Shown: positions 28,605 to 38,506, numbered from the stretch's first letter. The stretch: DNA of 64,000 nt from Polynucleobacter sp. UK-Gri1-W3 (GCF_018881595.1 NZ_JACVQA010000010.1:24108-88107), one strand, 5' to 3'. A program made the numbers and translations. Notes: a model not told the origin generated them from the sequence alone.

Positions 28605-28679
28605 TTGGGGGGTATTGGGATTTAAACTATCCCTTATACGCAAGAGATTGCGGCTTTACTAGATTACTGGACCCCCCAA
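28605..28679 (+). promoter_or_regulatory. Predicted four-helix leader RNA before the UPF0016 gene
   Basis: TTGGGGGGT (28605-28613) pairs perfectly with ACCCCCCAA (28671-28679), which ends three bases before the start codon. Inside are three hairpins: GGGAT/ATCCC (28617-28633), CGCAA/TTGCG with a GAGA loop (28639-28652) and CTAG/CTGG (28659-28670), the last stacked directly on the closing helix. No free ribosome site remains. UPF0016 genes often carry yybP-ykoY manganese riboswitches; GGGGGGUA and AUACG only loosely resemble that family's conserved loops. Confidence 0.55.
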
Positions 28680-28682
28680 AAC

Positions 28683-29258
28683 ATGGATTTTTCAGCCTTA
28701 ACCCTCTCTGCCGGAGTAGTTGCTTTAGCGGAGATGGGAGATAAAACCCAATTACTTTCTTTGATGCTAGCTGCTCGTTACCCCAAGCAGGCATTAGCCA
28801 TCATTGCAGGCATCTTTATTGCCACCATTGCAAATCATGCATGCGCTGCCTTCTTTGGACATTGGCTTACTACCTTGGTTTCGCCTGACGTCATGCGCTG
28901 GATTTTGGGATTGAGTTTCTTGGGAATTGGTTTGTGGCTATTAGTGCCCGATCATATTGATGATGCCGCTGGATCAAAGGTAGCCGACAAAGCCCTGCAG
29001 GTATTTTTGCTGACAGTGGGCTTATTCTTTTTGGCCGAGATGGGCGATAAGACGCAAATTGCAACTATCGCCTTAGGGGCTCGTTATGAGGATGTGGTCT
29101 CCGTAACTATAGGCACCACATTGGGGATGATGTTGGCAAATGCCCCTGCAGTCTGGATTGGCCAGAAGTTCACGAAACGCATGCCTATTAAGTGGGTTCA
29201 CGCTGTGGCGGCTGTCACCTTTATTGCCATAGGTCTAGCCACCTTGATATGGGCTTGA
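28683..29258 (+). CDS. GDT1/TMEM165 (UPF0016) family cation exporter
   Basis: A 191-residue inner-membrane protein with six helices in two similar halves. Each half carries the family motif E-x-G-D-K-T: AEMGDKTQLLSLMLAARY near residue 17 and AEMGDKTQIATIALGARY near residue 117. Characterised relatives (MneA, Mnx, Gdt1) export manganese or exchange calcium/manganese for protons. The start codon follows a structured leader with no clear ribosome site, so expression is probably regulated at RNA level. It is separated from ald by 113 bases. Confidence 0.9.
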   Translation: MDFSALTLSAGVVALAEMGDKTQLLSLMLAARYPKQALAIIAGIFIATIANHACAAFFGHWLTTLVSPDVMRWILGLSFLGIGLWLLVPDHIDDAAGSKVADKALQVFLLTVGLFFLAEMGDKTQIATIALGARYEDVVSVTIGTTLGMMLANAPAVWIGQKFTKRMPIKWVHAVAAVTFIAIGLATLIWA

Positions 29259-29303
29259 TTTAGAAGGTTACCCAGTCTTTCAGCCTAGACTTAAAATAGG
29301 CTC

Positions 29304-31913
29304 ATGAAAACTGATCTCCCACAGAGCTTCCGTCGGCTCGAGTACCTTCCGCCTATTTATACCTTCGATCAAGTCGAGCTCGATATTGCTTTAGATCCAG
29401 CGCGAACAATTGTGAAGAGTCGTATTGAGGTTTTGCCAGGCAAAAGTTTTGAGCCAGGGGCTCCATTGGTTTTGGTTGGCTATGAGCTCGAGTTTGTGAG
29501 CTTGCGCATTAATGGCGAAGCCCATCGTCATTTTGAGCTCACTCCGGAAACACTTACGATTCATTCTTTGCCAAACGAAGGCAAAGATAAGTTTGTTGTG
29601 GAAATTATTTGCGTTTGCGTTCCTGAGAAAAATACGACTTTGATGGGTCTGTATGTCTCAAATGGAAACTTCTTCACTCAGTGTGAGGCTGAAGGCTTTA
29701 GAAAAATTACCTACTTCTTGGATCGTCCTGATGTAATGGCGCGCTATCGCGTGACATTGCGTGCACGTGAATCTGAATGCCCTGTGTTGCTTTCTAACGG
29801 CAATTTACTCGGTACAGAAAAGCTTCCAAATGGTTGGCATAGCGCTACTTGGGAAGATCCATTTCCAAAACCATCGTACTTGTTTGCCTTGGTGGCAGGT
29901 AAGTTGGAGTGCATTGAAGAGACCATTACCACTAGCAGTGGTGCCAAGAAGCTACTGCAGATCTGGGTTGAGCCCCATGATCTAAAGAAGACTCGCCATG
30001 CAATGGATTCTTTAATAGCTTCTATTCATTGGGATGAGAAGCGTTTTGGGCTAGAGTTGGATTTAGAGCGCTTCATGATTGTGGCAGTCAGTGATTTCAA
30101 TATGGGCGCGATGGAGAACAAGGGTTTGAATATTTTCAATACTAAGTTTGTCCTTGCTCAACCTGAAACTGCTACCGATGCTGACTTTGCCAATATTGAA
30201 AGTGTTGTTGCACATGAGTACTTCCATAACTGGACCGGTAACCGTGTGACTTGTCAGGACTGGTTTCAGTTATCACTCAAAGAAGGCTTAACCGTATTTA
30301 GGGACCAAGAGTTCTCTGCCGATCAAATGGGTAGTGAATCGGGAAGGGCGGTAAAACGTATTGAAGATGTCCGCTTACTGCGTCAACTGCAGTTCCCGGA
30401 AGATGCGGGTCCGATGGCTCATCCAATCCGTCCTGACGAGTACCAAGAGATTAATAACTTCTATACGGTTACCGTGTATGAGAAGGGCTCTGAAGTTGTG
30501 AGGATGTACCAAACCTTATTGGGCAAAGATGGTTTCCGTAAGGGCATGGATCTGTATTTCAAGCGCCATGATGGGCAAGCGGTTACCTGTGATGATTTCT
30601 TGATGGCTATGGCAGATGCCAATGGCAAGGACCTCACTCAGTTTAAAAATTGGTATAGCCAGGCAGGTACCCCAAGGGTGAAGGTACAGGAGCATTACGA
30701 TGCAGCTAAAAAACAGTTTCAACTGACGTTGACTCAAAGTTGCGCGCCAAGCCCTGGTCAGGCAGAAAAGAAGCCATTCCATATCCCACTCAAAATGCGT
30801 TTGCTGACGAAAGCGAATGACCAAGTAGAGCATTTGTTGGAGTTGACTCAAGAGACTCAAACCTGGACCTTTGACAATATAGAAGAGCGTCCGGTTCTCT
30901 CAATTAATAGAAACTTTTCAGCACCAATTAATTTAGATTTTGAGCAGTCTGAGGCTGATCTACTAACCTTGTTCTCAAGTGATGATGATGCATTTAATCG
31001 CTGGGAGGCCGGACAAAAGTTAGCCATGCAGATGATTCTGAATAACCGCCTGCCTGATGCCCAATTGATTGAGGCCTATCGTAATATTTTGTTGGATCCC
31101 AACTTAGACCCAGCGTTTAAAGATCTGGCCTTAACCCTGCCAGCAGAGTCCTACTTGTATGAGCAATGCACGAGCGTTGATCCTCAGAAGATATTTGCTG
31201 CGAGACGTGCTTTTCGTAGAGAGCTGGCTAAGCAGCTTCAGCTTGAATGGGCGGCTTTGTATCAACAAATGCAAACGCCTGGACCATTTAAGTCCGATGG
31301 GGTAGATGCAGGTAAGCGTGCTCTCAAAAATCTAGCCTTAAGTATGTTGCTTGAGGCTGCACCAGCAGTATGGGCACCAATGGCCACCAATCAATATCAA
31401 ATTGCTGACAATATGACAGACCGCTATGCAGCTTTATCAGCATTGGTTGTACATGGCTCGAAGCAAGCTAAGGACTGCTTAATTGATTTTTATAATCGAT
31501 TTGCAAATGACGCTCTAGTGATAGATAAGTGGTTTGGTTTGCAATCAAGCCGACCTCCAGTTGATGGTCTTGATTCCACACTTACTGAAGTGAAGAAGCT
31601 TCGTGAGCATCCCGCATTTAAGCTAAATAATCCAAACCGAGTGCGTAGCGTTATTCATGCTTTCTGCGCCAATAACCCAGCTAGCTTTCATCAGGCCGAT
31701 GGCAGTGGTTATGAATTTTGGGCTGATAGCGTGCTGGCGCTAGATCCAATTAACCCTCAGGTAGCTGCCCGCCTCGCAAGAGCTTTAGACCGCTGGCGTC
31801 TATTCGCCCAACCCTACCAAGATCGCATGAAAGCTGCTCTAGAGCGTGTTTCTGCATGCCCAACACTCTCTGCCGATGTGAAAGAGGTGATTGGAAAGGC
31901 TTTGGGTAATTAA
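29304..31913 (+). CDS. pepN: Aminopeptidase N
   Basis: Zinc M1-family metallopeptidase that removes N-terminal residues from peptides in the cytoplasm. The 869-residue length matches E. coli PepN. The exopeptidase motif GAMEN is at 268-272, and the zinc site is His304-Glu305-x-x-His308 with Glu327. The C-terminal DUF3458-type helical superhelix domain is complete. The stop is only four bases from the convergent vapC stop. Confidence 0.95.
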   Translation: MKTDLPQSFRRLEYLPPIYTFDQVELDIALDPARTIVKSRIEVLPGKSFEPGAPLVLVGYELEFVSLRINGEAHRHFELTPETLTIHSLPNEGKDKFVVEIICVCVPEKNTTLMGLYVSNGNFFTQCEAEGFRKITYFLDRPDVMARYRVTLRARESECPVLLSNGNLLGTEKLPNGWHSATWEDPFPKPSYLFALVAGKLECIEETITTSSGAKKLLQIWVEPHDLKKTRHAMDSLIASIHWDEKRFGLELDLERFMIVAVSDFNMGAMENKGLNIFNTKFVLAQPETATDADFANIESVVAHEYFHNWTGNRVTCQDWFQLSLKEGLTVFRDQEFSADQMGSESGRAVKRIEDVRLLRQLQFPEDAGPMAHPIRPDEYQEINNFYTVTVYEKGSEVVRMYQTLLGKDGFRKGMDLYFKRHDGQAVTCDDFLMAMADANGKDLTQFKNWYSQAGTPRVKVQEHYDAAKKQFQLTLTQSCAPSPGQAEKKPFHIPLKMRLLTKANDQVEHLLELTQETQTWTFDNIEERPVLSINRNFSAPINLDFEQSEADLLTLFSSDDDAFNRWEAGQKLAMQMILNNRLPDAQLIEAYRNILLDPNLDPAFKDLALTLPAESYLYEQCTSVDPQKIFAARRAFRRELAKQLQLEWAALYQQMQTPGPFKSDGVDAGKRALKNLALSMLLEAAPAVWAPMATNQYQIADNMTDRYAALSALVVHGSKQAKDCLIDFYNRFANDALVIDKWFGLQSSRPPVDGLDSTLTEVKKLREHPAFKLNNPNRVRSVIHAFCANNPASFHQADGSGYEFWADSVLALDPINPQVAARLARALDRWRLFAQPYQDRMKAALERVSACPTLSADVKEVIGKALGN

Positions 31914-31917
31914 GAAG

Positions 31918-32301
31918 TTAGTGGAGCTTATTGCTATACGAAATGCCTAATCGAATTGCAAGTTTTTCTAGACTCTTATCCAAAGTCCAAAGCTGAGCAT
32001 TTTCTGAAAGTAGAGTCGATGCAAGAAGTGAAACATCAATCGCTCCACATCCAGATTCTTGGAGTTGATGTTTTTCAATAAACTCCAATATTTCATAAGG
32101 GGTGGCTATAGCCGCTTGCCGTAATTTTTTAATGTATTCCAAGGTTTTAGAGCGTGGCGATGGCGGTGTTCCGCAGGCTAGTTCTATTTGGATTAAGGGG
32201 TGACATAGTATTTGGTCATTTAGTAATAAAGCTTTGAAAGATGCATTTGACTTTCTAAAGTGAGCCACCCAAACTGATGTGTCAGCTAAAACCATGGTCA
32301 T
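31918..32301 (-). CDS. vapC: PIN-domain toxin (VapC type)
   Basis: A 127-residue PIN-domain ribonuclease, the toxin of a type II pair. The acidic metal-binding residues are Asp7 in [13 protein letters not shown], Glu40 in IQIELACG, and Asp89 in [10 protein letters not shown] with Asp107 in LWTLDKSL. The start at 32301 overlaps the antitoxin stop (ATGA); the ATG two codons later (MVLADTS) is an alternative. VapC toxins usually cut initiator tRNA or rRNA. It lies head-on to pepN with almost no space between. Confidence 0.88.
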   Translation of the reverse strand: MTMVLADTSVWVAHFRKSNASFKALLLNDQILCHPLIQIELACGTPPSPRSKTLEYIKKLRQAAIATPYEILEFIEKHQLQESGCGAIDVSLLASTLLSENAQLWTLDKSLEKLAIRLGISYSNKLH

Positions 32302-32507
32302 GATTGCTGACCATCCTTTGGTTTGCGGCGAGGAATAGCCTTCATCTGAGGGGATTTGCCGCCTAATGCTGCTAATCTCTTAGCTACTTGAACTCGTATG
32401 AATACATTAATGGCCTCCCTAAAAAGATCGGCTTTATCCATCCCGGGGTCAGCAAGATCCAGCCCTCTCTGATAAAGGTCATCATCAATCGTCACAGTGG
32501 TTCTCAT
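32298..32507 (-). CDS. vapB: Ribbon-helix-helix antitoxin (VapB type)
   Basis: A 69-residue antitoxin. [20 protein letters not shown] is the ribbon-helix start, [21 protein letters not shown] the second helix, and a basic, proline-containing tail probably binds the toxin. It matches the VapB family regulated by type II TA autorepression, with operator-like repeats just upstream. It is translationally coupled to vapC by a four-base overlap. Confidence 0.88.
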   Translation of the reverse strand: MRTTVTIDDDLYQRGLDLADPGMDKADLFREAINVFIRVQVAKRLAALGGKSPQMKAIPRRKPKDGQQS

Positions 32508-32523
32508 AATTACTCCTCATCAA

Positions 32524-32555
32524 TTATGATGCATTATAACATCTAAAATAACATC
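32524..32555 (-). promoter_or_regulatory. Operator region of vapB
   Basis: A near-perfect 16-base palindrome TTATGATGCATTATAA (32524-32539) is followed by two direct copies of ATAACATC (32536-32543 and 32548-32555) at 12-base spacing. The minus strand reads TATAAT within it. This fits a ribbon-helix-helix operator with autoregulation. Confidence 0.55.
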
Positions 32556-32675
32556 AATATAAGAGGGTCGGCTGCCAAAAGAGCCCTTTATTTGAGAAAT
32601 GACCAGATTTTCAGTTTGACATTCGGAACAAGGCAAAATAGACCTTAATTTCAATATAGCTTTGGAGTAATACCT

Positions 32676-33674
32676 TTGTCCTCAAGTACTCATATCAATT
32701 TCAAGCAATATTTGACTTCCGCTAAGCCGGCGGGTACCGTCATTCCTGCTGGTTTGCAAGAATTACTCACTGCGGTAGTTAATACCTGTTCAACTCTCAG
32801 TCATGAAGTAGCGCAGGGCGCCTTGATTGGCTTATTGGGTTCCGCAGGCACTGGCAACGTACAGGGTGAAGTTCAGCAAAAGCTCGACATCATTGCAAAC
32901 GATTTGCTGATCGATGGCGTAAAGGGTTGTAAATCACTCGCTGGTTTAGCTTCAGAAGAAATGGAGCTCCCAGTTCCCGTTCAAAGTACAGGTGATTACC
33001 TACTGTTGTTTGATCCACTCGATGGCTCATCCAATATTGATGTGAACGTTTCGATTGGAACAATTTTTTCTGTTTTAAAGAAACAGGATCCAAATACACC
33101 TTTGCAAACTTCTGATTTCTTGTTATCCGGACGTCATCAAGTTGCAGCAGGTTATGTGGTCTATGGTCCACAAACTACTATGGCTCTAACTTTAGGTGAT
33201 GGCGTTGTGATGTTCACCTTGAATAAAGTGACTGGCGAATTTTTACTCATCAAGGATGAGGTAAAGATTTCCCACTCAACTAAAGAGTTTGCAATCAATA
33301 TGTCCAATATGCGTCACTGGGCTGAACCAGTGCGTCGCTATGTGGATGAATGCTTGGCGGGTACAAGCGGTACGCGCGACAAAGATTTCAATATGCGCTG
33401 GATTGCCTCAATGGTGGCAGATGTGCACCGTGTTTTATCTCGTGGCGGAGTATTTATGTACCCATGGGATCAGCGTGAGCCACATAAGCCGGGCAAGTTA
33501 CGTCTAATGTATGAGGCTAACCCTATGAGCTTCTTAGTGGAGCAGGCAGGCGGCGCATCTACCAATGGCACAGATCTCATTATGGATTTGCAGCCAACAG
33601 ATTTGCATGAGCGTGTTTCAGTGATGCTCGGGTCTAAAGAAGAGATTGACCGCATTCAGCACTACCATGCATAA
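32676..33674 (+). CDS. fbp: Fructose-1,6-bisphosphatase class 1
   Basis: Gluconeogenic hydrolysis of fructose-1,6-bisphosphate. The 332-residue protein has the metal-binding block [21 protein letters not shown] and the C-terminal [10 protein letters not shown], typical of class I enzymes. The start is TTG at 32676, eight bases after GGAG. A TTGACA at 32615-32620 could be part of its promoter, although the -10 is poor. It ends at a clear terminator. Confidence 0.95.
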   Translation: MSSSTHINFKQYLTSAKPAGTVIPAGLQELLTAVVNTCSTLSHEVAQGALIGLLGSAGTGNVQGEVQQKLDIIANDLLIDGVKGCKSLAGLASEEMELPVPVQSTGDYLLLFDPLDGSSNIDVNVSIGTIFSVLKKQDPNTPLQTSDFLLSGRHQVAAGYVVYGPQTTMALTLGDGVVMFTLNKVTGEFLLIKDEVKISHSTKEFAINMSNMRHWAEPVRRYVDECLAGTSGTRDKDFNMRWIASMVADVHRVLSRGGVFMYPWDQREPHKPGKLRLMYEANPMSFLVEQAGGASTNGTDLIMDLQPTDLHERVSVMLGSKEEIDRIQHYHA

Positions 33675-33693
33675 GTAGAGTATCTTTTCAAAC

Positions 33694-33723
33694 AAAAAAC
33701 CCAATCGCTTGATTGGGTTTTTT
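33694..33723. terminator. Bidirectional terminator between fbp and cphA
   Basis: AAAAAACCCAATC GCTT GATTGGGTTTTTT, a strong hairpin with A and T tracts on both sides, between convergent genes. Confidence 0.92.
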
Positions 33724-33742
33724 GTTACTCAAATAGTTGCTT

Positions 33743-36313
33743 TTAAGGTCTTACCTGTTCCTTAAGATAAATGAGTGATTCCTCAACTTGATCAATCAGA
33801 ATCAGGCAGATATCACCAGCGGCAAGATCATTAAGGGCAGTGTCAATTGCCTTGAATTCCCCATGAATTTCTTTGACTTGCTTTGCCTTGGTGGCGCCAA
33901 CTAAACCCTCTTGTAAGAGTTTTAATACCTCTCCATCTTCACGGCCACGTTGGCAAGCGTCCTGATAGAGAATGACGTTATCAAAAGAATTGCCTAAGAT
34001 GCGGGTTAAGTCACGAATATCTTCATCGCGACGATCACCTGCACCACTCACTACTACATGGCTCTTGCTTGGCTTCATTGCTTCAATAGCGCTTGCTAAG
34101 GCGCGCATCGCATCAGGATTGTGGCCGTAGTCAGCGATAACAGTGGCGCCCTTATGTTGAAACTGATTAAAGCGGCCCGGTACAGAATTAGCGTCACTTT
34201 CAAAGCTGTGTAGACCACGAGCAATCTTTTCAGCATCAAGGCCTAGGGCCCAAGCTGCCCCAATAGCAGCCATCGCATTTTCTATTTGAAAACCGAGAAC
34301 GCCATTTTGTGTCAACGGAATCTCACTCACAGGAAAGCGATACATGATGCGCGCTCCCTTAGAAGCCACGATATAAGTACCGTCAAAATAAATAACTTTT
34401 TTATTCTTAGCGCGATGGGCGGCAATCACGGGATGATGTTGATTCTGGGCAAAGAAAATGACTCGGCCAGAACATTTATCACCCATCTTTACTACTATCG
34501 GGTCAGCTGCATTTAAGACTGCAGCGCCAGTAGGGGCTACATTTTGTACGATGACACGTTTCAGGATGGCTAAATCTTCAACGCTAGTAATGTAATTGAG
34601 GCCTAAGTGATCACCTTCGCCAATATTGGTTACCACTGCAACTTCACACCGATCAAAACCAAGGCCTTCGCGCAACATGCCGCCGCGCGCTGTTTCTAGA
34701 ACAGCGGCATCGACGTCAGGATGCATCAACACATTGCGGGCACTCTTGGGTCCGCTGCAATCACCGGTATCGATGAGGCGATGATTGATGTAAACACCAT
34801 CGGTACCTGTCATACCAACGCGTAGACCAGTTTCATTGAGTAAATGAGAGATCAGGCGCACGGTAGTGGTTTTGCCATTAGTGCCCGTCACTGCAACTAC
34901 AGGAATTCGGCCATCATCCCCGGGTGGGAACATCATATTAATGATGTCTTCACCTACAGGACGCCCTTTGCCGTAAGAAGGCTTTAAATGCATGCGTAAT
35001 CCAGGCGCAGCATTTACCTCAACAATGCCACCACCTTGTTGCTCTAGTGGCTTATAAATTGATTCGCATAGGATATCGACGCCAGCAATATCAAGACCAA
35101 TCATCTGCGCAGCGGCAATCGCACTTGCTGCTACGTCGGGGTGAACATCGTCAGTCACATCAGTGGCGGTACCGCCAGTGCTAAGGTTGGCGTTGTTACG
35201 CAATAAAACACGCTCACCGGTTTTGGGGACATGCTGCGGTGAAAGGCCATTACTGGCTAAATGTGCCAGGGCGATATCATCAAAACGAATTTTGGTGAGT
35301 GCTGTTGCATGTCCGTCTCCACGCAATGGATTTTTATTCTCAATTTCTACCAGTTCAGCGACGGTATGAGTGCCATCCCCAACTACTTGAGCAGGTTCAC
35401 GGCGTGCAGCAGCGGATAGGCGATTACCAACTACGAGTAAACGGTAGTCCGCACCAGGAAGATAGCGCTCAACAATAGTTTCACGACCAAAGGCTTGGGT
35501 CACAATAAAACCTGCACGAACCTCCTCTTCGGTTTGAATATTAGCTACAACACCTTTACCTTGATTGCCATCTTTTGGCTTGAGCACAATGGGGCCACCA
35601 ATTTTTTGAGCGGCACGCCAAGCGTCATCAGCGGTAGTGACAACCTCGCCAATAGGTACCGATACACCTGCTGCAGCAAGTAAATTCTTGGTGAGTTCTT
35701 TATCCTGGGCAATCGCTTCAGCAATCGCACTGGTATTACTAGTTTCTGCAGCCTGAATCCGTTTCTGTTTGCTGCCCCAGCCAAATTGCACCATACTGCC
35801 TTCAGTCATTCGACGGAAGGGGATGTTGCGTTGAACAGCGGCATCAACAATGGAGCCTGTACTAGGCCCAAGACGAACATCTTCATAAAGCGCTTCCAAC
35901 TCGGAGAGTGCGGCAGCAAGATCGAAAGGTGCATCATTGAGGGTTGCCTGAATTAAGGCAAAGGCAAAGTCAAAGGCCATCCGACCTACAACTTCTTCGA
36001 TGTATTCCACAACAACTTGATAGACGCCATCATCAATGGTTTGAACAGTGCGACTAAAGGTCACTGGACATCCAGCCTGTGCCTGGAGACCAAGTGCTGC
36101 GTGCTCAAGGGCATGGGCTAGTGAAAGCACTTCATTGTGGCCGCCGCGACGCATGCTGCCCAATTGCGGAAAGCGTTCACGAATCTTGGTTTCAAATTGG
36201 GGGATTAAGTCAATAGAACGTTCTGACTCGTCACAAGAAACAATGGCTTCTAAAGCGGTATGGCGGCTCCATAAATTTGGGCCGCGCAACATGCGAATAC
36301 GGGTGATTTCCAA
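33743..36313 (-). CDS. cphA: Cyanophycin synthetase (full-length)
   Basis: Makes the Asp-Arg polymer cyanophycin, a nitrogen store, from aspartate, arginine and ATP. The 856-residue protein has an N-terminal domain beginning MEITRIRMLRGPNLW, an ATP-grasp domain (about 220-470; VLKPKDGNQGKGV, EVNAAPGLRMH) that adds Asp, and a complete Mur-ligase-like domain with P-loop VTGTNGKTTT (Lys481) and C-terminal lobe (SDANSVPGRFNQF, DYGHNPDAM) that adds Arg. The start is TTG immediately after the stop of the upstream synthetase, matching the family N-terminus. No cyanophycinase is in the window. Confidence 0.95.
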   Translation of the reverse strand: MEITRIRMLRGPNLWSRHTALEAIVSCDESERSIDLIPQFETKIRERFPQLGSMRRGGHNEVLSLAHALEHAALGLQAQAGCPVTFSRTVQTIDDGVYQVVVEYIEEVVGRMAFDFAFALIQATLNDAPFDLAAALSELEALYEDVRLGPSTGSIVDAAVQRNIPFRRMTEGSMVQFGWGSKQKRIQAAETSNTSAIAEAIAQDKELTKNLLAAAGVSVPIGEVVTTADDAWRAAQKIGGPIVLKPKDGNQGKGVVANIQTEEEVRAGFIVTQAFGRETIVERYLPGADYRLLVVGNRLSAAARREPAQVVGDGTHTVAELVEIENKNPLRGDGHATALTKIRFDDIALAHLASNGLSPQHVPKTGERVLLRNNANLSTGGTATDVTDDVHPDVAASAIAAAQMIGLDIAGVDILCESIYKPLEQQGGGIVEVNAAPGLRMHLKPSYGKGRPVGEDIINMMFPPGDDGRIPVVAVTGTNGKTTTVRLISHLLNETGLRVGMTGTDGVYINHRLIDTGDCSGPKSARNVLMHPDVDAAVLETARGGMLREGLGFDRCEVAVVTNIGEGDHLGLNYITSVEDLAILKRVIVQNVAPTGAAVLNAADPIVVKMGDKCSGRVIFFAQNQHHPVIAAHRAKNKKVIYFDGTYIVASKGARIMYRFPVSEIPLTQNGVLGFQIENAMAAIGAAWALGLDAEKIARGLHSFESDANSVPGRFNQFQHKGATVIADYGHNPDAMRALASAIEAMKPSKSHVVVSGAGDRRDEDIRDLTRILGNSFDNVILYQDACQRGREDGEVLKLLQEGLVGATKAKQVKEIHGEFKAIDTALNDLAAGDICLILIDQVEESLIYLKEQVRP

Positions 36314-38506
36314 TTAGGCCCCTGTAGCAATAGTGGCATCAGGCACAAATGTTTCTGCGCCTGCTTCGATAACATTAAACGGAATATCTAAAGCCCAGGC
36401 TGCAGCTATTGCCGCTCCTAAGTTCATAGTCTTCCAAGGAGAAGTGCTGTTCGCTTCTGAGTGGCGTGGCACAGGAATCGATTTCTGATCCAACTTGCCA
36501 GACTTCAGAGTAATTTGTTGTTTGCCGATGGCAACTGCACGCCCACCGTCATGTAAGTGATTTTTAATAATCTCAGAGTCGGGATTTGCACTAAAGAAAA
36601 TCACCTGTCCATCACAAAGCTCAGCCATCTGTACGCACATTGGATCGTCAGCATTGAGTACCGCAACACCTGTCGGCAGCACCACATCCACTTGAGTACG
36701 CACAACACTGAAAACTTGATCTTCATCGTAAATGGCGTACTGCGGGAAGTTCGCCTTTGGATCAACGTTGAGGACCACTCCAACTTGACAGCGATCGTAG
36801 GCTAAACCTTCAATCAACATTGACAAATGATTGTTCTCAATGACTACAGCCTCTACTGCGCGATTGAGTAATGTGCGACGTGCGTTCTCCCAGTTGGAAG
36901 AATTGGAGTTAGGAATAGCGCGATTGCCAAAAAAGAGACCTTTGCTGCAAGATAACCCAACATAGACATTGGTTAGGCGTAGGAAATGGGCAATCATTTC
37001 GGAAACCGGGGTTTTGCCATGCTCACCACAGACGCCGACTACGGGAATACGGAAATCTGCTCCCGGAGGGAAGAGGTGATTTGCAATCTCAACACCAACT
37101 GGCTGTGGTTTGCCGCTCGCAGGTTTTAAGTGCATTAATAGACCTGGGCCAGCATTGACTTCAACAATGGCAGCATTTTGATCTTCAAGTGGTTTACTAA
37201 TATCTTGCGCTACTAAATCAACACCTGCAATTTCAAGACCAACGACACGAGCAGCTAAGGCTACTTGGCTAGCTACATCGGGATGAATTAGGTCAGTCAC
37301 ATCAAAGGCAACGTTGCCGTTGCTTTGGATTAAGACTTTGTGGTCAGCAGCAGGAATGCTATCGCCGGTTAATTGTTGGCGCGCTAATTCGAGTTCCACT
37401 GCAGAATCAATGCGCACAGGATTAAGAGGGTGCTCTTCGGCGGTACCGCGACGTGGATCAGAATTAATCTGAATCTGAATAAGTTCGTGAACAGTATGCT
37501 TACCATCACCATTAACCCAAACGGTTTCACCTTTTGCTGCGGCAACTACTTTATTGCCAACAACTAACAAGCGATGTTCATCCCCAACAATGTGGCGCTC
37601 AACCAAGACTTCACTACCTTCATCGATCGCAACAGCGTATGCTGCCTCAACTTCTTGTTGGGTATAGAGATTAATAAAGACGCCGCGACCATGATTACCG
37701 TCGATTGGTTTAACTACAACTGGTAGACCAATATCTTGTGCAGCTTCCCAAGCATCATCAGGGCTGGTAACAGTTCTGCCTTCTGGCGTAGGCACTCCAG
37801 CACTACGTAGCAAACTTTTGGTTAAATCTTTATCGCGAGAAATCGTTTCAGCAATCGCACTAGTTTGATCGGTCTCTGCAGTCCAGATGCGGCGTTGCTT
37901 AGCGCCATAACCTAGTTGAACTAGATTACCTTCAGATAAGCGAATCGACGGAATGCCGCGTTCTTCAGCAGCGTTCACAATGCATGCAGTGCTTGGGCCG
38001 AGCAAGAGATCGTCGCCGAGTTCACGTAGATTTTCAATAATGGATTGAGCTTCAGCTACACAATCTTTATTGTCTTGAGCTAAAGCAAGATACAAATCAC
38101 GTGCGTATTTGAGGGCGGTAAGGGTTACTTCTTCATTTATAGCGCTCACCATAACTTTGTAAACGCCGCGTCTGTCGCCGTCACGTGCTTTACCAAAGCC
38201 GCCAGGAATACCGGCTAAGTTTTGCAGCTCTAATGTGAGGTGTTCAAGGATATGTGCAGGCCAAGTACCTTCTTCAACACGCTTTAAGAATCCGCCAGTT
38301 TCGCCATAGCTGCAGCGATGCTCAACAAGACTTGGGAGTGCTTTGACAAGTCGGTCATAAAAGCCGGGAATGAGGTTAGAGGGGTAGTCCTCTAAATCCC
38401 CAATATCGAGCCATACCTCTATAACGGGGTGGTAGGTCCACATATTGGGGCCACGGAGATGTTTAACGCTCAGAATCTCAATGGATTTATCTAGTAATTG
38501 GGGCAT
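36314..38506 (-). CDS. Second, shorter cyanophycin synthetase with a degenerate Mur-ligase half
   Basis: A 730-residue paralogue of the downstream CphA, with the same N-terminal LRGPNMWTYHPVIEVW domain and an intact-looking ATP-grasp region (VVKPIDGNHGRGV, EVNAGPGLLMHLKPASGKPQPVG). The Mur-ligase P-loop reads CGEHGKTPV (Lys498), losing the GTNGKTTT consensus, and the protein stops after AAWALDIPFNVIEAGAETF, where the Mur C-terminal lobe would begin. It may polymerise preformed beta-Asp-Arg dipeptides like cyanobacterial CphA2, or act as a partner of CphA. It is the first gene of the pair; the stop directly abuts the cphA start. Confidence 0.88.
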   Translation of the reverse strand: MPQLLDKSIEILSVKHLRGPNMWTYHPVIEVWLDIGDLEDYPSNLIPGFYDRLVKALPSLVEHRCSYGETGGFLKRVEEGTWPAHILEHLTLELQNLAGIPGGFGKARDGDRRGVYKVMVSAINEEVTLTALKYARDLYLALAQDNKDCVAEAQSIIENLRELGDDLLLGPSTACIVNAAEERGIPSIRLSEGNLVQLGYGAKQRRIWTAETDQTSAIAETISRDKDLTKSLLRSAGVPTPEGRTVTSPDDAWEAAQDIGLPVVVKPIDGNHGRGVFINLYTQQEVEAAYAVAIDEGSEVLVERHIVGDEHRLLVVGNKVVAAAKGETVWVNGDGKHTVHELIQIQINSDPRRGTAEEHPLNPVRIDSAVELELARQQLTGDSIPAADHKVLIQSNGNVAFDVTDLIHPDVASQVALAARVVGLEIAGVDLVAQDISKPLEDQNAAIVEVNAGPGLLMHLKPASGKPQPVGVEIANHLFPPGADFRIPVVGVCGEHGKTPVSEMIAHFLRLTNVYVGLSCSKGLFFGNRAIPNSNSSNWENARRTLLNRAVEAVVIENNHLSMLIEGLAYDRCQVGVVLNVDPKANFPQYAIYDEDQVFSVVRTQVDVVLPTGVAVLNADDPMCVQMAELCDGQVIFFSANPDSEIIKNHLHDGGRAVAIGKQQITLKSGKLDQKSIPVPRHSEANSTSPWKTMNLGAAIAAAWALDIPFNVIEAGAETFVPDATIATGA

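Noticed and set aside
28605..28679. Direct assignment as a yybP-ykoY riboswitch
   Set aside because: The conserved GGGGAGUAG and AUACGG loops are only approximated and the helix layout is more compact than usual; left as a candidate.
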